From: Hetaerina americana
Lineage: Eukaryota; Arthropoda; Insecta; Odonata; Calopterygidae
Direction of reading: 5' to 3'
Length of the DNA stretch: 64,000 bases
Assembly (NCBI GenBank): GCA_022747635.1
Contig: JAKTNV010000010.1
Span: 42,081,527 to 42,145,526 of the forward strand
Shown: positions 1 to 34,457 of the stretch, piece by piece
Layout: each line of letters opens with the position of its first letter
Numbering within the stretch: position 1 is the first letter of the stretch
The notes under the pieces: model-generated
Told to the model about the DNA's origin: nothing
Databases searched by the model: none
Seen by the model: only the letters and a program-made list of their open reading frames with translations
Made by a program: the position numbers and the translations under genes

Positions 1-1600
1 ATTTAAAGCTGAATAATTTGGCAAAGAAGACTGTAGATCCATTAGTTGCCCTACGCTTTAACCTAAAAAAGCTCTGCAGTGCTTGATAATCCCACCCGCT
101 ACACACCTGGCGGCCTCAAACGTGCAGTGAACACCAGAACGGTTCGGGGTTCGTACACGATTTACGGGGTTCGTACACGATTGACGGGATTCGTCGATCG
201 CCGGTTGGTCGACGAAGACATTAAACGACTGCTTAATGCCTTCCACTTGGCAACAAACCAGAGGTCCACGATCAATCCGCGGGACAAAGCTGCAGATCGA
301 GAGCGTAGCGACTAAAACCTCGAAGTCACTTCACCTAGGAGTTCAATTCCCTGAAGAAATGTAGAATCTTTTAACATGCGCGGTCCACATGGTTGTCGCC
401 AACGTGAGCCACGACCCTCAGCCTCGAGTTATCCGTGCCCACCTGACCTACGGGACGCAGCTTCAATTCCTTGGAAAGGAACTGCAAGGCTCCATTTCGA
501 CGCTTCATTTCATTAATAGTCCAACAGCCCGTGTACTAAGAAACGCTCGCCCAATGGTTGCAGTATAATCGTCTCAAATCTGAGGTTGAACCTGACCACT
601 CAGCATATGATGATTGCTCCATCCCTCGGACACATTCATCATCTTCAACGATCAACATTTCCAACGAACGTTAGTACTCATGCAGCAGTCAGGGGGTCTC
701 TCGCAACCAGTCAAGAGGAAAACATTGGTCACGAACACCCACGTCCTGCTCACAACCGTGTCACCTAAGAATTTTCTACAGCAGCCCATTTCATGACGAC
801 TGGGAGACATCGAAACTAACCGAAGGCCAGATGACGTCTGATATCGGGTTAGATAAAAGCAGACCTGGAGGCAGTCAGATGTACACGCATCAAGCTAGTA
901 GAAATACTACAAGTACACACTCCGATTGGACTACTATTTTAATTCATTAGCCTATCCGGGCTTGAGTCAACATCATTGTCAAATGAGCGGTGAGGATACG
1001 ACCATTGAATTTCAACTGTTAAAATCGGCCAATAAAATCTTGAATGGGAAATCCTAGTGCGAGCGTCAAAGTGCTACTGCTTCACGGGCTTGAAAGGACT
1101 TCGACTGATTATATACCCGCAGGTCCTGAGCATTGATAAGAATACCACAGCAAGTCCGTGCTGCCTGTCATTACGTACACTGCGACGTTTTGATTGGGAG
1201 TGCTGAGGTCTATCTTTGCCCATTCATGTGGCACAGAATGTTGCCTTGATGTGCATCCTTGGAAGTTGCCGTAACCACCGTGTTTCCGAGATGCACTGCG
1301 CCGGGAAAATGAAACCGCCAGACGGGCTCCCAGGCGTCGCAGTGTTGCAGGGGTTGGTCACTCGCCCTCTGTAGCATCTAATGCTACATGTAACTTAAGT
1401 GAACAAAGGGAGCCAAACATCACTTGAACGGGTTGAACACTTGGCCCTATATGTTACAAGTGAGGAGGAGAAGAAATAGCAGCTGCAGAATTTGGTGGAA
1501 TTGCATGACGGCTTGCTGCAGGAATTGAGCGATTTTATTAGAGTAAAGACTTATGTCAATAAGGCCATCCACAGTAAGGTGGCGAGTCTGACATCCAGTT
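1..1600. other. GC-richer non-coding stretch upstream of the R1-like element
   Basis: No convincing gene is visible; the short ORFs here carry no recognisable domain. The base composition is visibly richer in G and C than the rest of the window and similar to the R1-clade LINE that follows, so it is probably that element's 5' untranslated region or an older flanking repeat. It contains a short 20-bp tandem repeat at 146-185. This is inference from composition and position; no target-site boundary was found. Confidence 0.35.
146..195. repeat. 20-bp tandem repeat, about 2.3 copies
   Basis: The 20-base unit ggggttcgtacacgattkac occurs at 146-165 and 166-185 with one base difference, followed by a partial third copy with substitutions (186-195). 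Short tandem repeats are common in the 5' UTRs of LINEs, which fits its place upstream of the R1-like remnant. Confidence 0.7.
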
Positions 1601-1608
1601 GACATCGG

Positions 1609-2826
1609 ATGGCGGAGCTCGGCGGAACAACAAAGGCTGTCGGACAGAAGGCTATAAGGTTGGTAGCAGGAGCACGTACCACTTCTACGCAGACGAAGGC
1701 TGTGGAACAGAAGGCTACAAGGTTGGTCACAGTTACATGTACCACATCTACGCCGACCCGGCGCGAAGAACAAGGTGCGCAGGAGAACAGCACAGGGACT
1801 ATGGAGACAAAGGGATCTGAAAAAAGTCGGCGCGTAGTTACGGCAAAGAGCAGGAAAACTCAGCAGATGCCGCAGTCGGCGGATCAAGTGGAAAAATCAG
1901 CTACAGGAGTATCCGCAGCTTGTAGCACCGAAGGAAAGAGAAGGTGAATGGCAGGTACAGAGGAAGAAGGGGAGGCCTCAAAAGAAGGCCGAGCTAAAAA
2001 ATGCAGCGGCCTACCAAAAAGCGTAGAAGTCATGCCGAATGCCCTCATTGTTGAGGCGAAAGCCGACATGAGCTACGCGGTTATGCTGTCACATTAAGAA
2101 ATACCAGGCGCTGAATGATGTGAGCACCTCAGTGCATAGGATTCGCAGGACGAAGGGCGGCGGTTTGCTCTTTGTTCTTACGAAGGTGAGCACCAAAAAG
2201 GCGCCCGAACTGTATTCTGTCATGGAGAAGGCTCTAGGTGAGAATGCCACCAAGTGCAAGGTGCAAGAGCTTGAAGTTGAAATTAAAGACATGGACGAAG
2301 TCACGACTAAGAAAGAAGTTGTGGAGGCCATCCAGCGTGGCCTTGGCGAAGACAGCGGCATAACGCTGTCATCGATTAAGTTCCAGAGGTTCACGTATGA
2401 CAGAACCCACACGTCGTAAGACTGACAGCACTGGTGGCCAAGAAGCTCTTGGGGCGTGAGCACATCCGCATTGGATGGACCTTTTGACGTATAAGAGAGA
2501 TCGTGAGGCCCCTGAAGTGCTTAAAATTCTGGGGCTTTGGCCACCTGTCAAGGAACTGTAAAAGTGAAGTAGACAGGTTAAGGTGTTGCATCAAATGCGG
2601 CGAAGGTCACAAAATCGCGCAGTGCAAGGCGGATGCGCACTGTGCACTATGTGATGGCAAATGTGACAAGGAGCTTGCTAGCCATATAGCAGGCAGTAGT
2701 CGATGCCCGGTGTATTTGCGGGCACTCCAGGTGGCCGTTAAGCTCAGAAAATTAGGTTACTACACCTCAACCTCCAACATTATAGGGCAGCACAGGATCT
2801 GCAATGCAGACGGTGCGGGAGCTTAA
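1609..2826 (+). pseudogene. R1-clade LINE ORF1 (gag-like) remnant
   Basis: Pieces in different frames at 1609-1947, 2120-2419 and 2503-2826 make up one nucleic-acid-binding gag-like protein. The middle piece holds the conserved IRRTKGGGLLF segment and the third piece carries zinc knuckles. Knuckle 1 (CLKFWGFGHLSRNC) has lost its second cysteine to phenylalanine. Knuckle 2 (CCIKCGEGHKIAQC) keeps the C-x2-C-x4-H-x4-C spacing, and a third Cys/His cluster follows. At least two frameshifts lie between the pieces. In living elements this protein coats the RNA and helps target integration; here it is not functional. Confidence 0.8.
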
Positions 2827-5663
2827 GCCGGACCTGACCATCCTCTCGGAACCCTAAAGACATCTCGATACGCAACCTTGGGTGTTCGATGGAAGTTGGA
2901 AGGGGATGATCTGGTCCTGCGGGAGGTCTCCATTTCACGATACTGCCTGCCATACGGATCAGATTTTGTGAGAATAAAGGTCCAGCGTGTACATTTTTAC
3001 AGCTGCTATGCACCACCCAGTTTGACTCTGGACAAGTTACCGTATTTCCTCACCATGCTTGTTTCAGATGCGAAGGAACGTTTCCAAGTAGCCATTGCCG
3101 GCGATTTCAACGCATGGGCGGTGGACTGCGGTAGCAGGACGAATGCGAGGGGGCAAGCCCTGCTTGAGGCTGATTCCGCACTAGATTTGGTCCTGCTCAG
3201 CACAGATAGCGAGCCTACCTTCGTCAAGGGAGAGTCCTCATTCATTTTGGACTTCACCTTTGTGAGTAGCAGTCTAGTGAGGGGAGACCGTTCCTCGTGG
3301 AACTGGATGCAGGACATTTACACCCAGTGATCATCAGGCCATACCGTGGGAGATAAATGAGGACACGCAGCGAGGGGCCAAACCACCTAATTGAGCTCGA
3401 GGTGCTTGAGGGCCAAGCTGTTCGCAGCTGATTTCTTTTGCGAGGCATTGGACACTCGTCCTGTTGACTATAGAGATGCGACGGAAAAAGTGGAGGTCAT
3501 TCGAAAGGTAACTGAAGCATGTGATGTCACTATGCCGCAGAAGAAGAATAATGACCGTCGACCTCCGGTACACTGGTGGAGCGAAGGGATTACAAGTCTT
3601 TGAAGTAAGTGTCAGCGGGCCCGTAGACTAGCTCAACGGGCCCGAGGAGAGCCCACATTCTCCCTAATGGAGGACAAGTTCAAGGATGCTAGAAGGGAAC
3701 TTATAAAAGTCCACCAAGGAAGCTAAAACCGAAAGTTGGAAACAGCTTCTCAGTAAGGTCGACAGTAACCAGTGGGGCAGGTCGTATAAGGTTGTCATGA
3801 TTCGGCTGAAGAGCCAGCCCATGCCATCGCCTACCTGTCCAGAGCTGCTCCAGAGAACTCTATCAACTCTCTTCCCTGAACAGAAAGAGGAGAGTTATGG
3901 TATCGAGAAGGCAGACGAGGATATTCCAGCTATCACGGAAGAGATGCTCACTTCAACAAGGGTGAGAAACAACAAAGCTCCCGGCGTTGATGGAATCCCG
4001 AACGTGGCCTTGAAGACAGCTATCAAGGCTGCACTGGCAATGTTCCAAGAAATGTATAACACATGTCTCGAGGAAGGGACATTCCCGGATAAATGGAAAT
4101 AGCAGAGATGTTCTGCAACCTAAAGGGAAAAAGCCTCCGAAAAACCATCCTATCGTCCACTCTGTGTTGGACACAGCTGGAAGTCTTCGAACAGATCATC
4201 TATAACAGGATCAAGGAGGTTGTGGATCCTTTGCTGGCAGAAACTATGGTTTCAGAAAATTGCGCTCTATGTTGGGTGCGATAAGCAAGTTGGTCAATAT
4301 AGCAAAAAGAAGCAATGTCAGGAAAAAGATATACAAGAGGCTCCAAGCAGTACTGCTTGATCGCCACTCTCGATATCAAAAATGCCTTCAATTCGACAAA
4401 AGGGAAGTGTATCCTGGAGGCTCTAAAGGTGTTTAATGTCCCATGCTGTCTTAGGAGGATGGTGGCGAGTTACCTCCGTGACAGGTTTTTCGTGTACAAC
4501 ACGGAAGACGGACCGAACACGTATGGAGTGACTGGAGGGGTTCCTCAGGGCTCAGTACTGGGGCCACTCCTGTGGAACATCCTCCACAATTTGTTACTGC
4601 TGCAATAGGTGCACCTCGTGGCATTTGCAGATGACTTCATGGTGGTTACCTCTATTGCCTCTAAACTTGTGGAGCAAGTCATCACCATATTCGGGGAGGT
4701 TTTATTTGAGATCAAGAAATGGATGTCCTTTGTCGGACTGCAATTGGCAGAACATAAAAAGTGCTTTTTGTTTCCAACAGAAAACGGACTGAGAAAGTAC
4801 ACTCTATGCAGGTGATACCAAGATCACATCACAGCCGTTCATTTGGTATCTTGGTGTGACCCTGGACGCCAGGCTAAATTTCAAGGAGCAGGTGGGGCAA
4901 GTCACCGGCACAGCCTCTGTAGTGGCGACCACACTGCAACAGCTTATGCCGAATGTTGGCGGCCCCAAGCAGTAAAGAAGACAACTGCTGGCATCAGTTA
5001 CTACCACAGTGCTCACCTATGGTATGCCCATATGGACTGATTCACAGCTGAGGAAGTGGTATCACAGGAAGGAAGCAGCGCCCTACGGGATTAGTGCCTT
5101 GTGGGTGGCAAGCGCTTTCCAGACAGTTCCCAAGGACACCATTAATGGTATGGTACCAGTGGAGCTCCTGGCAAAGGGGCAAGAAGTGGTATCAGGAGAA
5201 TTCGGGTGAGGCCAGGAAAGAAGTGAGAGAAGACAGTGTTAAGGAGTGGCAGAGATTGTGGGACACGTCAACAAAGGGAAGATGGACTAATCTCAAACGT
5301 GGTGAAATGGGTAAACCCGTCCCACGGGGAGCTCAGCCATTATATCATGCAAGTGCTATCGGGTCATGGGTGTTTTCGGGCGTATATGCATAAATACAAA
5401 CATGAGGATTCCCTGTACTGCCCAACATGCCCAGGAGTTGAGAAGAATGCTGAACACGTGATTTTTGAGTGCCCACAATTCAGTGCTTCACGTGACGCCC
5501 TTGTATTAACGGTATACACTCAACTGACACCAGAGAACCAGGCAGAGAACATGCTGTCATTGGAGGCAACCTGGAGCGTGATTTGAGGCTTCATTACTGC
5601 CATCATGAAGGAGCTGCGCCGAGCAGAGCACGCAAGGAGCACAACAATGGAAGCGGAAGTATA
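2827..5663 (+). pseudogene. R1-clade LINE ORF2 (endonuclease and reverse transcriptase) remnant
   Basis: Fragments at 2878-3330, 3391-3603, 3797-4102, 4315-4608, 4609-4815 and 5236-5586 align in order to an R1-type pol protein. The endonuclease part shows IAGDFNAWAVDCGS. The RT part shows NNKAPGVDGIPN, then TLDIKNAFNS, GVPQGSVLGPLLWN and FADDFMVV. The C-terminal part shows CPTCPGVEKNAEHVIFECP, the usual Cys/His motif. Frame changes and in-frame stops (for example after 3603, 4102 and 4608) prevent expression. The last recognisable residues end at a TAG near 5663. The amount of decay shows an old insertion. Confidence 0.85.
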
Positions 5664-5880
5664 GGCATAGAGGAAAAGATACGGCTAACGGTCTTTCCCG
5701 CGAAGTAATAAGCCACCAGCAGTACCACGGGAGAAAATCAAGACCATAGGGGAAGAGATGAGGGGATTTAGTCAATGGGAGTCCAACACGAGGGACAGGA
5801 AACCTGAGGGTTTCCTGTCTGTCAGTACATAATGCATTTCCCCTGAACTCTTCTAAAAAAAACCACTCCCCAAACACTAA
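5664..5880 (+). mobile_element. Probable 3' UTR of the R1-like element
   Basis: Non-coding sequence after the ORF2 stop. It contains an inverted repeat in which gacaggaaacc at 5796-5806 pairs with ggtttcctgtc at 5811-5821, and ends in an A-rich stretch (about 5854-5862). LINE 3' ends are often structured, which supports assigning it to the element. The exact end is not visible. Confidence 0.4.
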
Positions 5881-8800
5881 GGTTAGGTCTACTTAACCTT
5901 CACCACTTTCACGAATAAAATGCTTCGACCCTAGCTTGGTATTTGTTAGCTGCTGGAATAAGCAGTGTACCATTTTCGAGCTTGCTAACCTACAAGGAAT
6001 CCTGAGGTTCTACTGCTGGGAGTACTTAACAAATGAAGACAAGATCCAACAGAATACGCCTATTTTCTGATGGCACTTCATTATTAAATACCGCTTTCCT
6101 TCAGCAGTTTCTCCACCAGACATTCTGGATGTCATTAGGCTGACAGTGCTTTCCTCCTCACAATTAGTGAACTCATGCCAATGCACACCTCTAATGTTCT
6201 CACCAAGATTAAGAAAACAATAGCAGCCAATTGACTAAGATTGGTCCCCACTCGCATGAAAATCAAAGCCAAAAATACCGTTCCCTGATGCACATCAGGT
6301 ATTGAACACCCAACTGGGAGCCAGAGCACCCCATCTAGCATCACCCTTTAATCCTAACAGTTACCTAGGTAAACCAAACACCTGGCTAGGATGCAAGCCA
6401 GATGGTGTATTTACAGCTGATCACCAAGCCTCCAGAAACTACTCAGGTTGAAACTTGGAATGTTAGCAGGTCTCCACACTTTTCATTGCCTCCAACAAGC
6501 AGGGACAATGCAAAGTATTCTGCATGTCCCTATCCAGAGGGGTTACAAGTCAAAATTCTGTTATTTTTCATTGTATTTATGATTAGCATCTGCCAATTAC
6601 TTTTGTTAGAATAAACTAAGAAAAAAACAGGATGACAAAGACTTTAGGAACAATAATTGGCCCTCTAATTGTCACACTAAACCACTCATCAGAGAACAAA
6701 GAGGTAGTGAATGTTCCCATACCCAGACATATTTTAAGGCATGGATCTGAACAGAACCAATGGTTTGTTTTCAGGGTTTTCTACCAGCCCTTTTAGTCGC
6801 CTCTTACGACAAGCAGGGTTACTGTGGGAGTATTCAACATCCCCCTACCCACAGGGGTTAGCAGAGCTCAACCAGGGTAAGTTCAAATTATTGGTTTGAT
6901 AAAGGTAGCATGCAACCAAACACTTCCTTATTCGTCATGTCAGAAGGGTATGAGAATGTTCCGTTATTTTAGCCTTTTGACTCATCAAACCACTTTTTTT
7001 ATCTCGTGTTATCTAAAATTTCAATTTTCTAAGAACATTTTAACACAAACAAATTTCTAGATTAAGTTTCACAAGACAAACATATCTTATTGTACATTTG
7101 AACCTGTATTACTGATTGCACTCATTTCAAAATCTCTACTCTAAGAAAGATAGTTGATAAATTTTTCACTAAATATTCCCATTCCATGCCATATTATACC
7201 ACTATACCATCAACCATATTATCACCACCAGATAAGACTGGGTTTCCAGGTGCAATGCATCTACCAGTGAACTATTGCCATGGATTCTGATGCTGAGATT
7301 GATAAGTGTAAACTATAGAGAATAGGTCCCAGGAAATCATGACAAGCTAGTACTGGCTCTTTAGGTCTCAAGATACAAAAGACCACCTGATTTTAAAAAG
7401 GACAATGCGATTTCCAGTTAGCCAACACACCGGTTGATTACAAATACTCGGAAAATCAAGCGTTAAGTCATTACAATGGATAAAAACTTAACAAAACAAT
7501 CATGTTTCAACTGAGATCCAGCACTTTTCCCTATTGCTTGTCAAATCCATCAGTCATTCTGGTCCACCCCTCAACCCATTTGGCATACTATCCTTCTTGC
7601 CACCTATAGTGATAGGTGGTGAGAAGTTCCCCAGGTCCACTCTGCATCCCTTCTGGAACCACCTACTTCCACTAGACTAACCCCATAATCGCATCAGTAT
7701 TACTTGTCCCCTAAGTTGATTGATGAAATCAGCAACTGAGTTTCAGGTGAAACACACAAGGGATGCATCCCCTGTTAAGGGCTATCATACAGAAAATGTT
7801 TTTCCTGTTTTTCCCAGTGCTTGGGTTAATACCCATTGTTTTGACAAGGCTGAAAAGCACTACCAGAGGGTTAATAGCAATAACGTATTCATGTACTCTA
7901 CTATGAGCATTCAAACAATGCTTCAAAAAGTCACCACAAAATAGGTTGTGGGTGGCATGAATATGCTATAGCATCGGGCAAGATTGATTTGATGATACAT
8001 TCCTCAATTGGTATTCACCAGCATTGCTCCAGAAAATATCCAAACCAGCAGTATTAGATTTTACTCAAGGGTCCCATAAGCAAGTAGAAATGTCTTCAAT
8101 TTAAGAAGTAGTATTTGAATCACATTTAAGATACATCAACAGCCATGATCATTGAGCACCTTCACTTCATAAAGGAAAAACAACAACCAACAGCAGCATA
8201 CTAAGTAGAAATAAAAAAGTTAAATTTTATGATACATTTCAAGCACAAATTGCCTTTGAATTAGGAAGTAAAACCATTGGTATTCATAACTCAACATAAT
8301 ATCGCTCAAAGAGAATGTCATAGCTACAAAAATATTAACCTCACCAAATTTACTTAAATAAAATACATAAAACAATCAACTAGAGTATTACTTTATTTAA
8401 GATTTAATTTCTTGTTTCTACCCAATTTTTTGTTTATTCTTTTGAAATATTCAAGAGAATACGCAAAACTGGGCAGAGAAGAAATATTAGCAGGATTTCG
8501 AATAAAGAGCAGGGTATGTGAAGCAGGCATGAAGAATATAGCAGAAATATAAATTTTTTCCATTGAAAGCATAATAGTCTACTATCCACTGTTTTTTGCA
8601 ACAAAAAGTGACAACACAAAAAAAGTAAATTAAAAGGTAATTTACATAGATAACTTGGACCAGAATCGATAATGCTTAAGTGTCAATTCATAGCCATAAT
8701 ACAACAGGGACAATTGATTGTAAATCAGTTTAAAGCACTTAAAATGGGAACTATTATTTGTTAATTTCAACACAAATTTTGGAGAGGTGTAATTAGCCCA

Positions 8801-9588
8801 TGTTTTCTTAATACATCAATAAATGCCATTATAACATGTAGAGCTTGAAATGAATACAGCCAACATACTGATCCCATCTAATAGTAATACAGAATTAAAG
8901 TTTGGCTGTGTTGACATCTTACATCATGCTGCAATATCCACCCCTTACTAGGGAGTCAACTTAACTGGGTCTTTTTTGACGGAATCAGGTCCTCAAATGG
9001 AACCATCATCATTGAAGTCGTCATCTAACAAGTCAGTTGGACCTGGTTAATTAAAGGTCAATTAACCAAGGATTGTAGTTTTAAATTACAGACTTTCACA
9101 TGAAACATTCACATTGACTTCAAAATTATATGTTAAACAATCTTAAAATGAACTTGACTTTTTCACTCTGAAGAGATTTGAAATTTCAATTCTATTCACG
9201 TCATTTTATAGAAGCCTCATTTTCAAACAATAAGAGTATCAATAAAGATATGTTTCCAATTAAAAATATTATTCATTTGAAAAATTTAGTTTTGAGATAC
9301 CTTTAATAAGATCAGTAATAAAAACTCCTGTGCCAAATGAATAGATGATTGTGCTGATTAGTTCATTTTTTAATCAAATTTTTCTTTAAATTATAGTATC
9401 AAATGTAGCATAGCCCTAAAACGTTTTAAAATAAAGGATTTCTTTGTCACTCTACTAGAAATCAATTTCCTCAAAGTACTTTGCACACTAATTTCTTTGA
9501 GTAAAACCGATTTCACACAATGTCGGTCACTGAAAAAACCACAAAAATGAATCACAGTCAGTATACAAGCAATTGTATCAAAATGTCT
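5880..9588. other. Intergenic region without a recognised gene
   Basis: AT-rich sequence between the R1-like remnant and the TMEM209 stop codon. Short ORFs (for example 6135-6344 minus, 6402-6614 plus, 7720-7944 plus) have no recognisable domain or codon pattern. The one notable item is the GC-richer structured stretch at about 6780-6865. The TMEM209 3' UTR must occupy part of the right end, but I could not fix its polyadenylation site. Confidence 0.5.
6785..6865 (-). repeat. Conserved-looking dispersed repeat fragment
   Basis: On the minus strand this reads tgtcgtaagaggcgactaaa, preceded by a GC-rich imperfect hairpin made from cccctgtgggtag and ctcccacagta. I have the impression that this string recurs widely in arthropod sequences as part of a dispersed repeat, but I cannot name the family or run a search. 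It stands out from its AT-rich surroundings. Confidence 0.4.
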
Positions 9589-33644
<24,056 letters not shown>

Positions 33645-34457
33645 CTCTATAGTCAGCAATCCCAATCGCCAAACGTTATCTAAAGACTCGTTGATCTAAT
33701 TCCTAATGACTGCGGTCGTCACATTCACTTGAGTGACTCATTCAATTGAACGATTCATGACTGATCGTCTCAAGTCTGTCGGTGGTTATTAAATTCGCGT
33801 TTTGTATGCTCAGTTTCTAATTGGAGTGATCAGAATAGTTTATGCCAATCATGAGTGACATCTTTCCCTCCCGTGATTTTTCACGGAAACCAAACATTTA
33901 TCTTCAGTTAATCTCATGGTATAAATTGTCCATGGGTTTGCATTTGTGTTAGCGATGCGACACAATATCGTCTCTATGATTACATTTTGGATATTCGTTA
34001 ATGGTCAAAACTACTAAGTCTTTCCCACCATCCTTTGTTCTTATATTGAATTTCTCTACTAGTACTTGCCGTAATTAAACTCTAGTACCGAAACAAAACT
34101 ACACATATATTTACGTTTACCGGACTCGAAATCAAGTTGTAAATTGAGAATAAAGAAAGCTGCAAATCAAGCCCGGTTCGTGTTCGAGCTATAATTACCA
34201 AGTATTCTTTGCAAATGTGTAATCCTTCAGGAGGTAGTAAGACCAAGGCACTCCATTCTACGTATGTTTTTACCTCAAAAAAGGTTATTTCAATTGCATT
34301 GAAAGTATCCCCCTAAACAACTTTCCTACCAGCCACATAGAACTGCATGCTGTCGATCGGGTTTGTATTGAAGACATGGCATCATAGTTACCGGTCTCGT
34401 TTCCATGGTACCAGTAATGCCTAACAATAAGATTGTCAGTCTGTGAATTTGCGAGAT
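33645..34457. promoter_or_regulatory. Shared upstream region of TMEM209 and the CFAP100-like gene
   Basis: The two genes start head-to-head 813 bp apart, so both promoters must lie here or in unseen upstream 5' exons. No TATA box is evident at a clear position. Repeated motifs of the type gagtgaytc/gaacgaytc occur at 33723-33760 and continue into TMEM209 exon 1. Bidirectional control is an inference from layout only. Confidence 0.45.

Larger units (their letters stand above)
1609..5663 (+). mobile_element. Decayed R1-clade non-LTR retrotransposon (LINE)
   Basis: A dead copy of an R1-clade LINE on the plus strand. In order it holds a gag-like ORF1 with zinc knuckles (1609-2826) and an ORF2 with an apurinic-type endonuclease (about 2880-3330), reverse transcriptase (about 3900-4800) and a C-terminal Cys/His region (about 5400-5500). 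All parts are broken by frameshifts and stops, so nothing is translatable as a whole. The RT signature uses FADD rather than YADD, with TLDIKNAFNS and GVPQGSVLGPLLWN, which are typical of the R1 clade. R1 itself inserts in 28S rDNA, but no rDNA flanks this copy. The 3' UTR probably runs to about 5860 and contains a hairpin at 5796-5824. Confidence 0.85.

Noticed and set aside
1609..5663. rDNA-inserted R1 element
   Set aside because: The clade is right, but no 28S rDNA sequence is seen on either side.
6135..6344. Minus-strand ORF with hydrophobic residues, considered as the TMEM209 last exon
   Set aside because: It does not match the family; the true last exon is 9720-9589 with the conserved ending.
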